Source: an uncultured Rhodospirillales bacterium (GTDB lineage Bacteria; Pseudomonadota; Alphaproteobacteria; Reyranellales; Reyranellaceae). Taken from it: a stretch of DNA of 47,554 bases. A program made the translations under genes and the position numbers. Where the stretch lies: contig CADECW010000053.1 in assembly GCA_902825855.1 (NCBI GenBank), forward strand, positions 1 to 47,554, written 5' to 3'. Within the stretch, counting starts at the first letter, position 1. Every line of letters starts with the position of its first letter. The notes below the pieces were generated by a model, which was not told the DNA's origin, did no database searches, and worked only from the letters and a program-made list of their open reading frames with translations. This document shows positions 1-7,014 of this stretch, one piece after another.

Positions 1-209
1 GCCTGGCGCTGGCCGAGCAGCACCGGCTTGGAAGCATCGCCTTTCCGGCGATTTCAACCGGTGTCTATGGCTATCCAAAAGAGGCAGCTACGCGAATCGC
101 GGTGCGCGAGGTGCGTGAGCACGCGCGCGACAAAGACGCAATCTTTTGCTGCTTCGATAGAGGCACAGCAGACCTGTATCGCTCGATTCTGGCCCAGTTT
201 GCCGGCTGA
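1..209 (+). CDS. Macrodomain ADP-ribosyl hydrolase, C-terminal part (5' end outside window)
   Basis: The frame is open from position 3 to a TGA at 207-209 (68 residues), with no start inside the window. The visible part contains SIAFPAISTGVYGYP followed by an Ala/Arg-rich helix, the signature of the C-terminal half of MacroD/YmdB-type macrodomains. These bind ADP-ribose and remove it from proteins, O-acetyl-ADP-ribose or DNA ends. The gene is convergent with the DarG antitoxin gene, leaving only 5 bp between the stop codons. A free-standing macrodomain beside a DarTG pair could act in the same ADP-ribose chemistry, but this is inference. The N-terminal half, and so substrate class and length, cannot be seen. 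Confidence 0.82.
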   Translation, partial: LALAEQHRLGSIAFPAISTGVYGYPKEAATRIAVREVREHARDKDAIFCCFDRGTADLYRSILAQFAG

Positions 210-214
210 GCTGG

Positions 215-1318
215 CTATAGTTCCCGTCCAGCGCTTTTGGCAACACTGCGCGCTGCCGAAGCAGCAAGTCTATTGAGCGCAATACCCAATAAGCGGTCAT
301 CAAAAAGCTTTAGCTTGCGCTGAGCCGATTTCTCTCCACCTGGCCATTTGCTCAGCTTGGTACGCACTGCTTCGACTGACGGATCCACGCCCTCCTTCTG
401 AAGGAGCCAATCCACAGTTCCCAAAAGTTCCATGCCCAAGGGCGATTCAAAGCCATCGATCAGCTTTGACGTAGCTTCTAGAGCAGGGCGATAGGCTTTC
501 GCTTCCGGAGTTGTAAGGTAAGCCGTGACCTTGTCTTTCTTCGTATCCTCAAACCAAATTGTGTCGAGCGGTCCAGCATCAGCCAACCGCTTGTCACAAT
601 GGAGGTAGCTTCCATCAAGGCCATTGAGAAGGTGGGTCAGCCGTGTGGAGTACGGACCAAACTTGTTGGCGACAAAACGCAGGTCAAGATCATTCGGCAG
701 GCCGACATCAATGACGCTGCGCTCAAGAAAGTACGCAAGTTTCTGGATCTCTAGAAGGGTGCATTCAATTCCTAGAACCCAGTATCTACGAACGAGTTCA
801 GCGACGAGCGCACGCGGCGGAGTAAGCTTCTCTACGCCGGAACGCTTAGACACGTTTTGATACCTGGGACTTGGCTCATAGACCAGAATCTGGACTTCAT
901 CCAACGAATCGAGTGCTTCAACGATTCGGCTTCGGACGTCCTTCCAGTCTAGGCCACCATTGCCGCTGCCGAGTGGAGGAATAGCTATCGATCGAATGTC
1001 ATGCTCAACGATTACTCGTCGAAGGTCCTCAAGACCTTGTTCAATCCATTCGACCTTCGACGGATTACGCCAGTGCATCTTGGTAGGGAAGTTGATGATC
1101 CATTTCGGGGCAAGGAACTGGTTTCGCTCAGTTACAAACATACGCCCGACCTGAACTTCCTCTCGTTTGCATGCCGCCTCATAGGCCGCAAAGTTCGCAG
1201 GGAACGCTTCCTTGAACATCAATGCGACGCCCTTGCCCATTACTCCGACTGTGTTGACGGTGTTAACGAGCGCGTCAACCCTAGCTTCCAGCAGGTTACC
1301 TTCGGTAAAGGTGATCAT
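215..1318 (-). CDS. darG: DarG-type antitoxin: macrodomain DNA ADP-ribosylglycohydrolase
   Basis: Encodes 367 residues. Residues 1-150 form a macrodomain with the DarG pattern: MITFTEGNLL, an NTVNTVGVMGKG loop, FPTKMHW with Lys80, and IPPLGSGNGGLDW. The family removes ADP-ribose from thymidine in DNA, and a lysine at this place is known to be catalytic. Residues about 165-367 are the C-terminal region, which in characterised DarG proteins binds and blocks the toxin. I chose the ATG at 1318 because it overlaps the toxin stop codon as TAATG, indicating translational coupling; an in-frame TTG at 1330 is less likely. Coding sequence is visibly richer in A/T than the flanks, suggesting horizontal transfer. 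Confidence 0.9.
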   Translation of the reverse strand: MITFTEGNLLEARVDALVNTVNTVGVMGKGVALMFKEAFPANFAAYEAACKREEVQVGRMFVTERNQFLAPKWIINFPTKMHWRNPSKVEWIEQGLEDLRRVIVEHDIRSIAIPPLGSGNGGLDWKDVRSRIVEALDSLDEVQILVYEPSPRYQNVSKRSGVEKLTPPRALVAELVRRYWVLGIECTLLEIQKLAYFLERSVIDVGLPNDLDLRFVANKFGPYSTRLTHLLNGLDGSYLHCDKRLADAGPLDTIWFEDTKKDKVTAYLTTPEAKAYRPALEATSKLIDGFESPLGMELLGTVDWLLQKEGVDPSVEAVRTKLSKWPGGEKSAQRKLKLFDDRLLGIALNRLAASAARSVAKSAGREL

Positions 1319-1956
1319 TAGAAGTACCAATTCGGTCTTGTTGCAGTAGGCAGCTTGATGCGACGGTTGCTGATCTGGTCCGTGAGGCGCTCTTCAACTT
1401 TGGCGCTATGACATACAATGCCTAGCATAGCAGATACTGGTACGTGTCGGTATGCCAGCGCCTCAGCTTGATAGCGTTCAAACTTCGAGCGATCGTCCGG
1501 ATCCTTTTTGAAATCACGAGCATTGAGAATAGCCCAGTCGATTCTGTTCAAGTCGTCCAGATCAGATGAGAACTGAGCTGTGGCCAGATAGGCATGACGA
1601 TCGGCGAAGACGAATGGAACCTGTGCATCCAGCAATTTGTGAAGTGACGAAACAAGGATCACGATTTCGTCGTTAACACGCTGTTTGACGCCCAATCCGC
1701 TTCTAATGTTAAGTAGCATTGGTGAAAAGGGTGTGAAGTAGAAGGGTACATAGTCACTCAGCACTCCCCCCGGCGCACACTCGACGGCGCGAGTGTCCCG
1801 CTTGCTGATCAGCTCGTCATTGCCAATGCTCACAAAGCCTGGGTCCAAGACCTTGGAGTTTTTGGAGTGCAAGCCATTCTCCAACAACCACGGCACGTTG
1901 TCGCGGTGGGTAATTCGAAAGATGCGTGCTTTCGTAGAATTTAAGTCGAGGGGCAT
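1318..1956 (-). CDS. darT: DarT-type toxin: DNA ADP-ribosyltransferase (DUF4433)
   Basis: Encodes 212 residues of the DarT family, which transfers ADP-ribose from NAD to thymidine in single-stranded DNA and stalls replication. Visible hallmarks are THRDNVPWLLENGL near residues 16-29 (NAD-binding His17), an Arg-rich stretch with Arg53 and Arg56, the family block LSDYVPFYFTPFSPML at 67-82, and RYQAEALAY with the likely catalytic Glu165. All these elements are present, so the toxin looks intact. The ATG at 1956 lies 22 bp after the DUF924 stop and has only a weak ribosome-binding site. The toxin gene precedes and overlaps the antitoxin gene. Such pairs act in phage defence and plasmid or island stability. 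Confidence 0.9.
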   Translation of the reverse strand: MPLDLNSTKARIFRITHRDNVPWLLENGLHSKNSKVLDPGFVSIGNDELISKRDTRAVECAPGGVLSDYVPFYFTPFSPMLLNIRSGLGVKQRVNDEIVILVSSLHKLLDAQVPFVFADRHAYLATAQFSSDLDDLNRIDWAILNARDFKKDPDDRSKFERYQAEALAYRHVPVSAMLGIVCHSAKVEERLTDQISNRRIKLPTATRPNWYF

Positions 1957-1978
1957 CGCGCTATCACGGAAGTCGATG

Positions 1979-2551
1979 TCACTGCCCGAACCGGTTAGCC
2001 GTCTTCAAATACTCCAGTTCGTCGTCCGTGCAGGTCCGTCCCAGAACGTCGTTGCGATGGGGGAAGCGGCCGAAGCGGGCGATGATGTCGCGGTGCTCGA
2101 CGGCATACTTCGTCATCTCCGGATCGTTGAACGGAGCGAACAGGGCGCAGCACATCTCCTGGTCCACCAGCGATTCGCTGTGCTGGAACGGCATGTAGAA
2201 GAACGCCCGCATGGTGGCGTTGAAGGCCGCCGGATAGAAACGCGCCAGCGCGAGGCGTGCCGTCTCGGTCGCCTTGGCGTCACCGGCGAAGGCGTGAGGC
2301 GAGCGACGGTGCATGTTGCGCGGAAACTGATCGCATAAAAGGATCAGCGCCAGAGCGCCGTCGGGCGACTGGCGCCAGTGGTCCAGGCCATCTTCGATTG
2401 CCCGCTCGAAGGAAGCTGAGAAGCGCGCGCGGACCTCGGCATCGAACTCGGGCGGACAGCTCCACCAGATCTCGCGCGGCTTGCCGTGGTCGGGATGGTC
2501 GAGCGGCAGGAACCAGAAATCGAGAACGTCGCGGATGGTCGATGCGTTCAT
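1979..2551 (-). CDS. DUF924 family protein
   Basis: Encodes 190 residues matching the DUF924 family of small all-helical, TPR-like bacterial proteins with no established reaction. Supporting features are VLDFWF near residue 9, the LALILLCDQFPRNMHR block and the FFYMPFQHSESL block, all diagnostic of the family, and a full typical length. The start overlaps the stop of the upstream M20 peptidase gene by four bases (ATGA type, 2548-2551), so the two are probably one transcript and translationally coupled. It lies just upstream of darT but has the GC-rich composition of the neighbouring chromosome, so the boundary of the transferred DNA may fall near 1960. Confidence 0.85.
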   Translation of the reverse strand: MNASTIRDVLDFWFLPLDHPDHGKPREIWWSCPPEFDAEVRARFSASFERAIEDGLDHWRQSPDGALALILLCDQFPRNMHRRSPHAFAGDAKATETARLALARFYPAAFNATMRAFFYMPFQHSESLVDQEMCCALFAPFNDPEMTKYAVEHRDIIARFGRFPHRNDVLGRTCTDDELEYLKTANRFGQ

Positions 2552-3684
2552 CGGCCGTCCTCGTTCAGTCCGGCCAGCAGCCCGGCGAACAGGCGCGCCC
2601 GCGGCGCCAATTCGGAGATCAGTACATGCTCCTCCAGCGTATGCACGCCCGCGCCGACCGCGCCCAGCCCGTCGAGCGTGGGGATGCCGAGCGCGCCGGT
2701 AAAGTTGCCGTCGCTTCCGCCGCCGAAGGTGCCGTGCTCCAGGCTGATGCCGATCTCGCTGGCCGTGGCGGCAGCGTGCGAGAACAGCCGCATCGTTCCT
2801 TCCGACGGCCCGAACAGCGGCCGCTCGGGCCCTCTTTCGACAGTGAGCGTCACGCCCTCGACCGGCGCCGCCAGCCCCGCCATGAAGTCATGGACGAACG
2901 CGAGATTGTCGCGCGACGACGCCACGCACAAAACCTCGGCGGTGCATTCAGTGGGGATCACGTTCACGAACAGGCCGCCCTGGATCACGCCGACGCTGAA
3001 GGAGACCAGCCGGTCCATGTCGGTGGCGCTTTCGATCGTCTCGACCAGGCGCGCCATCGCGCGGATGGCACTGCGGCCGGCGCGATTGTCGGCGCCGGCA
3101 TGCGCGGGACGGCCGCGCGTGATGATGCGGTAGCGCGCGAAGGCATGACGACCGGTGATCACCTTGCCCTGCCGCGCCGGTTCGGGCACCAGCACGCAGC
3201 GATGACGACGCGCTTCGTCCTCGATCAGGGTGCGCGTTCCCGGACTGCCGATCTCCTCGTCGGGAATCATCAGGAAGGTAACGGGGAGCGGCGTGTCGCC
3301 GCTTTCGGCGCGCAGCCGTCGCAGGGCATGCAGCGCCAGGCAAATGCCGCCCTTCATGTCGAGCACGCCCGGTCCATAGAGCCGGTCGCCGTCGATGCGC
3401 AGCTTCAGTCCGCCCTCGATCGTGCCGACCGGATGGACCGTGTCGAGATGGCCCAGCACCAGGATGCCCGGGCCGCCGCGGCGCCCGGCAAAACTTGCGC
3501 GCAGCACCGGTGCACCCGATACGGCCGACATGCGTTCGATGTTGGCGCCAGCCTTGCGGAAGTCGCTTTCGGCGAGGTCGAACATGCGTGACACGGCGTC
3601 CGGCGTGACCGACGGGCTTTCGACCGCGGCCCAGCGCATGATGTCCTCGACGATCTCGCGGCTGGAGAAGCTGTTGGAATCCAT
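2548..3684 (-). CDS. M20 family metallopeptidase (glutamate carboxypeptidase/ArgE-like)
   Basis: Encodes 378 residues of the dinuclear zinc peptidase family M20, which hydrolyses N-terminal or N-acyl amino-acid bonds. Zinc-ligand and catalytic motifs are visible: GHLDTVHP with His79 and Asp81, GVLDMKGG with Asp109, and PDEEIGS with Glu143/Glu144. A dimerisation (lid) domain with RGRPAHAGADNRAGRSA follows, and a terminal ligand histidine lies in GAGVHTLEEH. There is no signal peptide, so the enzyme is cytoplasmic. The overall pattern resembles carboxypeptidase G2 (glutamate carboxypeptidase) more than ArgE, but substrate is not determined. It heads a minus-strand group with the DUF924 gene and is divergent from the sulfatase gene, 54 bp away. 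Confidence 0.87.
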   Translation of the reverse strand: MDSNSFSSREIVEDIMRWAAVESPSVTPDAVSRMFDLAESDFRKAGANIERMSAVSGAPVLRASFAGRRGGPGILVLGHLDTVHPVGTIEGGLKLRIDGDRLYGPGVLDMKGGICLALHALRRLRAESGDTPLPVTFLMIPDEEIGSPGTRTLIEDEARRHRCVLVPEPARQGKVITGRHAFARYRIITRGRPAHAGADNRAGRSAIRAMARLVETIESATDMDRLVSFSVGVIQGGLFVNVIPTECTAEVLCVASSRDNLAFVHDFMAGLAAPVEGVTLTVERGPERPLFGPSEGTMRLFSHAAATASEIGISLEHGTFGGGSDGNFTGALGIPTLDGLGAVGAGVHTLEEHVLISELAPRARLFAGLLAGLNEDGR

Positions 3685-3738
3685 CGCCTCATCCTAGCGA
3701 TGGGGGCATAGTGACGGCAAACCAGGGGAACGCAGCAA

Positions 3739-5301
3739 GTGGCCAAGGTCCGCAACGTCCTGTTCATCATGTGCGATCAGCTGCGCGCCGATCATCTGTC
3801 GTGCGCCGGTCATCCGCATCTCGCGACGCCCGCGATCGATTCACTGGCGGCCAGGGGAGTATTGTTCCCACGCGCCTATGTGCAGTCGGGCGTCTGCGGC
3901 CCCTCGCGCATGAGCTTCTACACCGGTCGCTACATGTTCTCGCACGGCGCGACCTGGAACCGCGTGCCGCTGTCGGTGCGCGAGAAGACCATCGCCGACT
4001 ATCTGCGGCCGGCGGGCTTCCGCGTGGCGCTGGCCGGCAAGACGCACGTGCTGCCCGACCTCGACGGGCTGGAGCGCTATGGGATCGAAGGTGGCTCGGC
4101 GCTCGCGGCGCTGATGCGGGCCGGCCGCTTCGAGGAGCTCGACCGTTACGACGGCCACTCTCCGCCAGGCGAGGAGAGCGGCTATGCCGCCTATCTGCGC
4201 AGGCAGGGCTACAATTCCGACGATCCGTGGAGCGACTACGTGATATCGGCCGATGGCCCGGACGGGCCGGTGTCTGGCTGGCACATGCGCAATGTGCATC
4301 TGCCAGCGCGCGTCGCCGAGGAGCATTCCGAGACCGCCTACATGACGCGCGAGGCCATGCGCTTCGTCGAGGAGATGGATGACAGGCCGTGGTTCCTGCA
4401 TCTCAGCTACGTCAAGCCGCACTGGCCCTACATGGTGCCCGCGCCCTACCACGACATGTACGGCGCCGGGGATTGCCTGCCGCTCAATCGCGATGAGAGC
4501 GAGCTTGTCGATCAACATCCCGTGCTCGCGGCCTATCGCCAGCACGAGGAGTCACGGTCGTTCCAGCGGGCCGACGCTTCGGCCATCGTGCGGCCGGCCT
4601 ATATGGGCCTGATCAGGCAGATCGACGATTGGCTCGGCCGGCTGTTCGGCCATCTCGAGAAGCTCGGCCGTTTCGACGACACGCTGATTCTGTTCACCGC
4701 CGACCACGGCGACTTCCTGGGCGACCATTGGCTCGGCGAAAAGGAGATGTTCTATGAGGAGGCGCAGCGCGTGCCCTTCATCGTCTACGATCCCGATCCG
4801 GCTGCCGACACCACGCGCGGGACGGTGGACCAGCGCTTCGTCGAGGCGGTCGATGTCGTGCCGACCTGTCTTGCCGCCTTGAAGCAGCCCGCGAACGATC
4901 ATTTGGTCGAAGGCCGCTCGCTGCTGCCGCTGCTGCGCGACGGCAAGGCTGGGGACTGGCGCGACGCGGTATTCTCCGAGCTCGACTACTCCTTCCGCGA
5001 GGCGCGCAAGATCCTGAAACGCGGCCCGCGCGACTGCCGCGCCATCATGGTGCGCACCGATCGCTGGAAATATGTCTGGTGGCAGGATTTCAGGCCGATG
5101 CTGTTCGACCTCGCCAACGACCCGAAGGAACTGCGCGACCTCGGCGCCGACGACTCCCACGCGCCGATCCGCCGCGAAATGGAGGATCGGATCGCGGCCT
5201 GGCTGAAGGGACGCAAGACTCGGGTCACCGTCGATGACGCCTACGTCGAAGCCCGCACGGCCACCCACAAGAAGCACGGCATCTACTTCGGCGTATGGTG
5301 A
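3739..5301 (+). CDS. Sulfatase family hydrolase (phosphonate monoester hydrolase-like)
   Basis: Encodes 520 residues of the alkaline-phosphatase-superfamily sulfatases, hydrolases of sulfate or phosphonate/phosphate esters. The metal-binding CDQ with Asp13 is near the N terminus. The modification motif CGPSR, with Cys53 to be converted to formylglycine, sits in SGVCGPSRMSFYTGRY, and the second metal motif ADHGDFLGDH (Asp322, His323) is intact. Length and the GATWNRVPL region resemble phosphonate monoester hydrolases. The start is a GTG at 3739 behind AGGGGAA; no signal peptide is seen, so it is probably cytoplasmic. Activity would need formylglycine installation; no FGE-type gene is in the window. 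The true substrate is uncertain. Confidence 0.85.
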   Translation: MAKVRNVLFIMCDQLRADHLSCAGHPHLATPAIDSLAARGVLFPRAYVQSGVCGPSRMSFYTGRYMFSHGATWNRVPLSVREKTIADYLRPAGFRVALAGKTHVLPDLDGLERYGIEGGSALAALMRAGRFEELDRYDGHSPPGEESGYAAYLRRQGYNSDDPWSDYVISADGPDGPVSGWHMRNVHLPARVAEEHSETAYMTREAMRFVEEMDDRPWFLHLSYVKPHWPYMVPAPYHDMYGAGDCLPLNRDESELVDQHPVLAAYRQHEESRSFQRADASAIVRPAYMGLIRQIDDWLGRLFGHLEKLGRFDDTLILFTADHGDFLGDHWLGEKEMFYEEAQRVPFIVYDPDPAADTTRGTVDQRFVEAVDVVPTCLAALKQPANDHLVEGRSLLPLLRDGKAGDWRDAVFSELDYSFREARKILKRGPRDCRAIMVRTDRWKYVWWQDFRPMLFDLANDPKELRDLGADDSHAPIRREMEDRIAAWLKGRKTRVTVDDAYVEARTATHKKHGIYFGVW

Positions 5302-5325
5302 TAAGAACGCAGGGACCAATCTTGC

Positions 5326-5446
5326 CGTCATCCCGAGCGAAGCCGCCCGAAGGGCGGCGCAGTCGAGGGACCTCGTCTTGTCGACACATCAACAGAAAAG
5401 GTCCCTCCACTTCGCCTCGCTGCGCTCGGCTCCGGTCGGGATGACG
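5326..5446. repeat. Dispersed composite palindromic repeat, copy A
   Basis: A 121-bp element bounded by the inverted ends CGTCATCCCGA (5326-5336) and TCGGGATGACG (5436-5446), with an inner inverted pair GAGGGACCT/AGGTCCCTC. It fills most of the gap between the sulfatase and methyltransferase genes and has no coding potential. A near-identical copy lies at 47428-47548 in inverted orientation. Elements with these ends are scattered in many alphaproteobacterial genomes as non-autonomous palindromic repeats; that statement is from general knowledge. Confidence 0.85.
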
Positions 5447-5514
5447 GGGATGCACAGCCGTATGCGATAGCCCTGCGGACACGCTCGACACCCGATCCCG
5501 TTTGTCCTTGACTT

Positions 5515-5561
5515 GGTCGGTCGACCGAATTATCGATCTATAATTCGGTCGGTCGACCGAA
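5515..5561. promoter_or_regulatory. Duplicated palindromic operator around a TATAAT box (probable TetR site)
   Basis: The 15-mer GGTCGGTCGACCGAA occurs twice, at 5515-5529 and 5547-5561, each containing the perfect palindrome CGGTCGACCG. Between them lies a perfect 12-bp inverted repeat, CGACCGAATTAT (5522-5533) and ATAATTCGGTCG (5540-5551), with a 6-bp spacer. A consensus -10 box TATAAT sits at 5539-5544 inside it, about 44 bp before the methyltransferase ATG. The promoter is thus embedded in the operator. The TetR gene two genes on, in the same direction, is the natural candidate for the binding protein, giving autoregulation. The assignment to that regulator is inference. Confidence 0.72.
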
Positions 5562-5587
5562 CTGTGCTCGAACCCCGGAGGCTCCCC

Positions 5588-6364
5588 ATGGGTGGTATCG
5601 CTTCGGTGCTGTACGGCGCCGTCGTCTATGCGCTGTTCTTCGTCACTTTTCTCTATGCCGTGGCCTTCGTCGGCAACCTCCCCGTCGCTCCCAAGACCAT
5701 CGACAGCGGCGTCGAGGGTCCGCTGATCCCTGCGTTGCTCGTCAACACGTTGCTGCTTGGCCTGTTCGCCATCCAGCACAGCGTCATGGCGCGGCCCGCC
5801 TTCAAGCGCTGGTGGACGCGCTTCGTGCCCCAGGCGGTGGAGCGCACGACCTACGTGCTGCTGGCGAGCCTCGCCCTGGTGGCGCTGTTCGTGCACTGGC
5901 GTCCGATCCTGGCGCCGGTCTGGACGGTGACCAATCCGGCAGGCGTCATGATCCTGCAGGTCGTCTTCTGGCTCGGCTGGTTCCTGGTGCTTTTGAGCAC
6001 CTTCCTGATCAACCACTTCGAGCTGTTCGGCCTGCGCCAGGTGTGGGCGCGCCTGCGCGGCCATACCTTGCCTGAGCCGCGGTTCCGCACGCCTTTCATC
6101 TACAAGCGTGTGCGCCATCCCATCTATCTCGGCTTCCTGCTGGCTTTCTGGGCGACCCCCAGCATGACTGCCGGTCACTTGCTGTTCGCGGTGGCGACCA
6201 CCGGCTATATCCTGATCGGCATCTGGCTCGAGGAGCGCGATCTGGTCGACCTGTTCGGCGACCAATATCGGCGCTATCGCCAGCAGGTGTCGATGCTGAT
6301 CCCGTGGCCGGGGCGCAAGGTCAAGCCGGAGCCTGAGATTCAGCATCCGCGGCCGGCCGAGTAG
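5588..6364 (+). CDS. MddA/NnrU-like integral membrane S-methyltransferase
   Basis: Encodes 258 residues with about six hydrophobic segments and a C-terminal block VRHPIYLGFLLAFWATP...GHLLFA...EERDLVDLFGDQYRRYR. This RHP...EE arrangement binds S-adenosylmethionine in isoprenylcysteine methyltransferase-like membrane enzymes. The ATPSMTAGHLLFA variant closely resembles MddA, which methylates methanethiol to dimethyl sulfide. That specificity is a resemblance, not a demonstration; NnrU-like function is the alternative. I chose the ATG at 5588 because CCGGAGG stands just upstream; an earlier in-frame start would fall in the operator. It leads a group with tetR and the hydrolase-glycosyltransferase gene. 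Confidence 0.75.
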   Translation: MGGIASVLYGAVVYALFFVTFLYAVAFVGNLPVAPKTIDSGVEGPLIPALLVNTLLLGLFAIQHSVMARPAFKRWWTRFVPQAVERTTYVLLASLALVALFVHWRPILAPVWTVTNPAGVMILQVVFWLGWFLVLLSTFLINHFELFGLRQVWARLRGHTLPEPRFRTPFIYKRVRHPIYLGFLLAFWATPSMTAGHLLFAVATTGYILIGIWLEERDLVDLFGDQYRRYRQQVSMLIPWPGRKVKPEPEIQHPRPAE

Positions 6365-6396
6365 ACGTTCGCTCGAAGTTCGTGGGGAGGCTCTGA

Positions 6397-7011
6397 ATGG
6401 CGCGCGCTCTGGCGAAGAAAGTCGAAACCAGCACTTCGCTCTTGGAAGCGGCCAAGAAGGTGCTGCGCCAGAACGGCCATTCCGGTCTCTCCACGCGCGA
6501 CGTGGCGGCTGCGGCCGGCGTGCCGCTGAGCCAGATCCACTACCACTTCGGCTCCAAGCAGGGGCTGATGCTGGCGCTGTTCGACTACCTCAACGCCCAG
6601 CTTCTCGATCGCCAGAACGCGATGTTCCACGACGCGACGCTCTCGCTGTCGCAGCGCTGGGATCGCGCCTGCGACTATCTCGACGAGGACATCGCCTCGG
6701 GCTACGTCCGCGTCCTGCAGGAGCTCGTCGCCGCGAGCTGGTCAGATCCCGAGGTCGCCAAGGTCGTGCGTGGCGGCCTGATGGGCTGGTTCGACCTGAT
6801 CGCCGAAGCCACCCGGCAGGCCGAGAAGGACCTGGGGGAATTGGGCCCATTCTCGGCGGAAGAAATCGCGGCCCTCGTCAGCTCGGCCTTCATCGGGGCC
6901 GAAAGCCTCTTCCTTCTGGGCGCCGAGAAGAAAGGCGCGCCGGTGCGTCAATCGCTGCGTCGCGTCGGCGACGCCATCCGCATGGCCGAGAGCAAGGCAT
7001 CCAAGAGGTGA
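6397..7011 (+). CDS. TetR family transcriptional regulator
   Basis: Encodes 204 residues. Residues about 12-62 are a TetR DNA-binding domain with the helix-turn-helix GLSTRDVAAAAGVPLSQIHYHFGSK, in which the YHFGSK end is typical. The remaining helical region would bind an unknown small molecule. The ATG at 6397 follows GGGGAGG closely. It lies 32 bp after the methyltransferase gene and 3 bp before the hydrolase fusion, so all three appear to be one operon. The duplicated palindromic operator at 5515-5561 is the best candidate for its binding site, suggesting that it represses its own operon until an inducer appears. Confidence 0.88.
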   Translation: MARALAKKVETSTSLLEAAKKVLRQNGHSGLSTRDVAAAAGVPLSQIHYHFGSKQGLMLALFDYLNAQLLDRQNAMFHDATLSLSQRWDRACDYLDEDIASGYVRVLQELVAASWSDPEVAKVVRGGLMGWFDLIAEATRQAEKDLGELGPFSAEEIAALVSSAFIGAESLFLLGAEKKGAPVRQSLRRVGDAIRMAESKASKR

Positions 7012-7014
7012 TCC

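Noticed and set aside
5302..5587. A small gene between the sulfatase and the methyltransferase
   Set aside because: The open frames there are made by the dispersed palindromic repeat and the operator, not by coding sequence.
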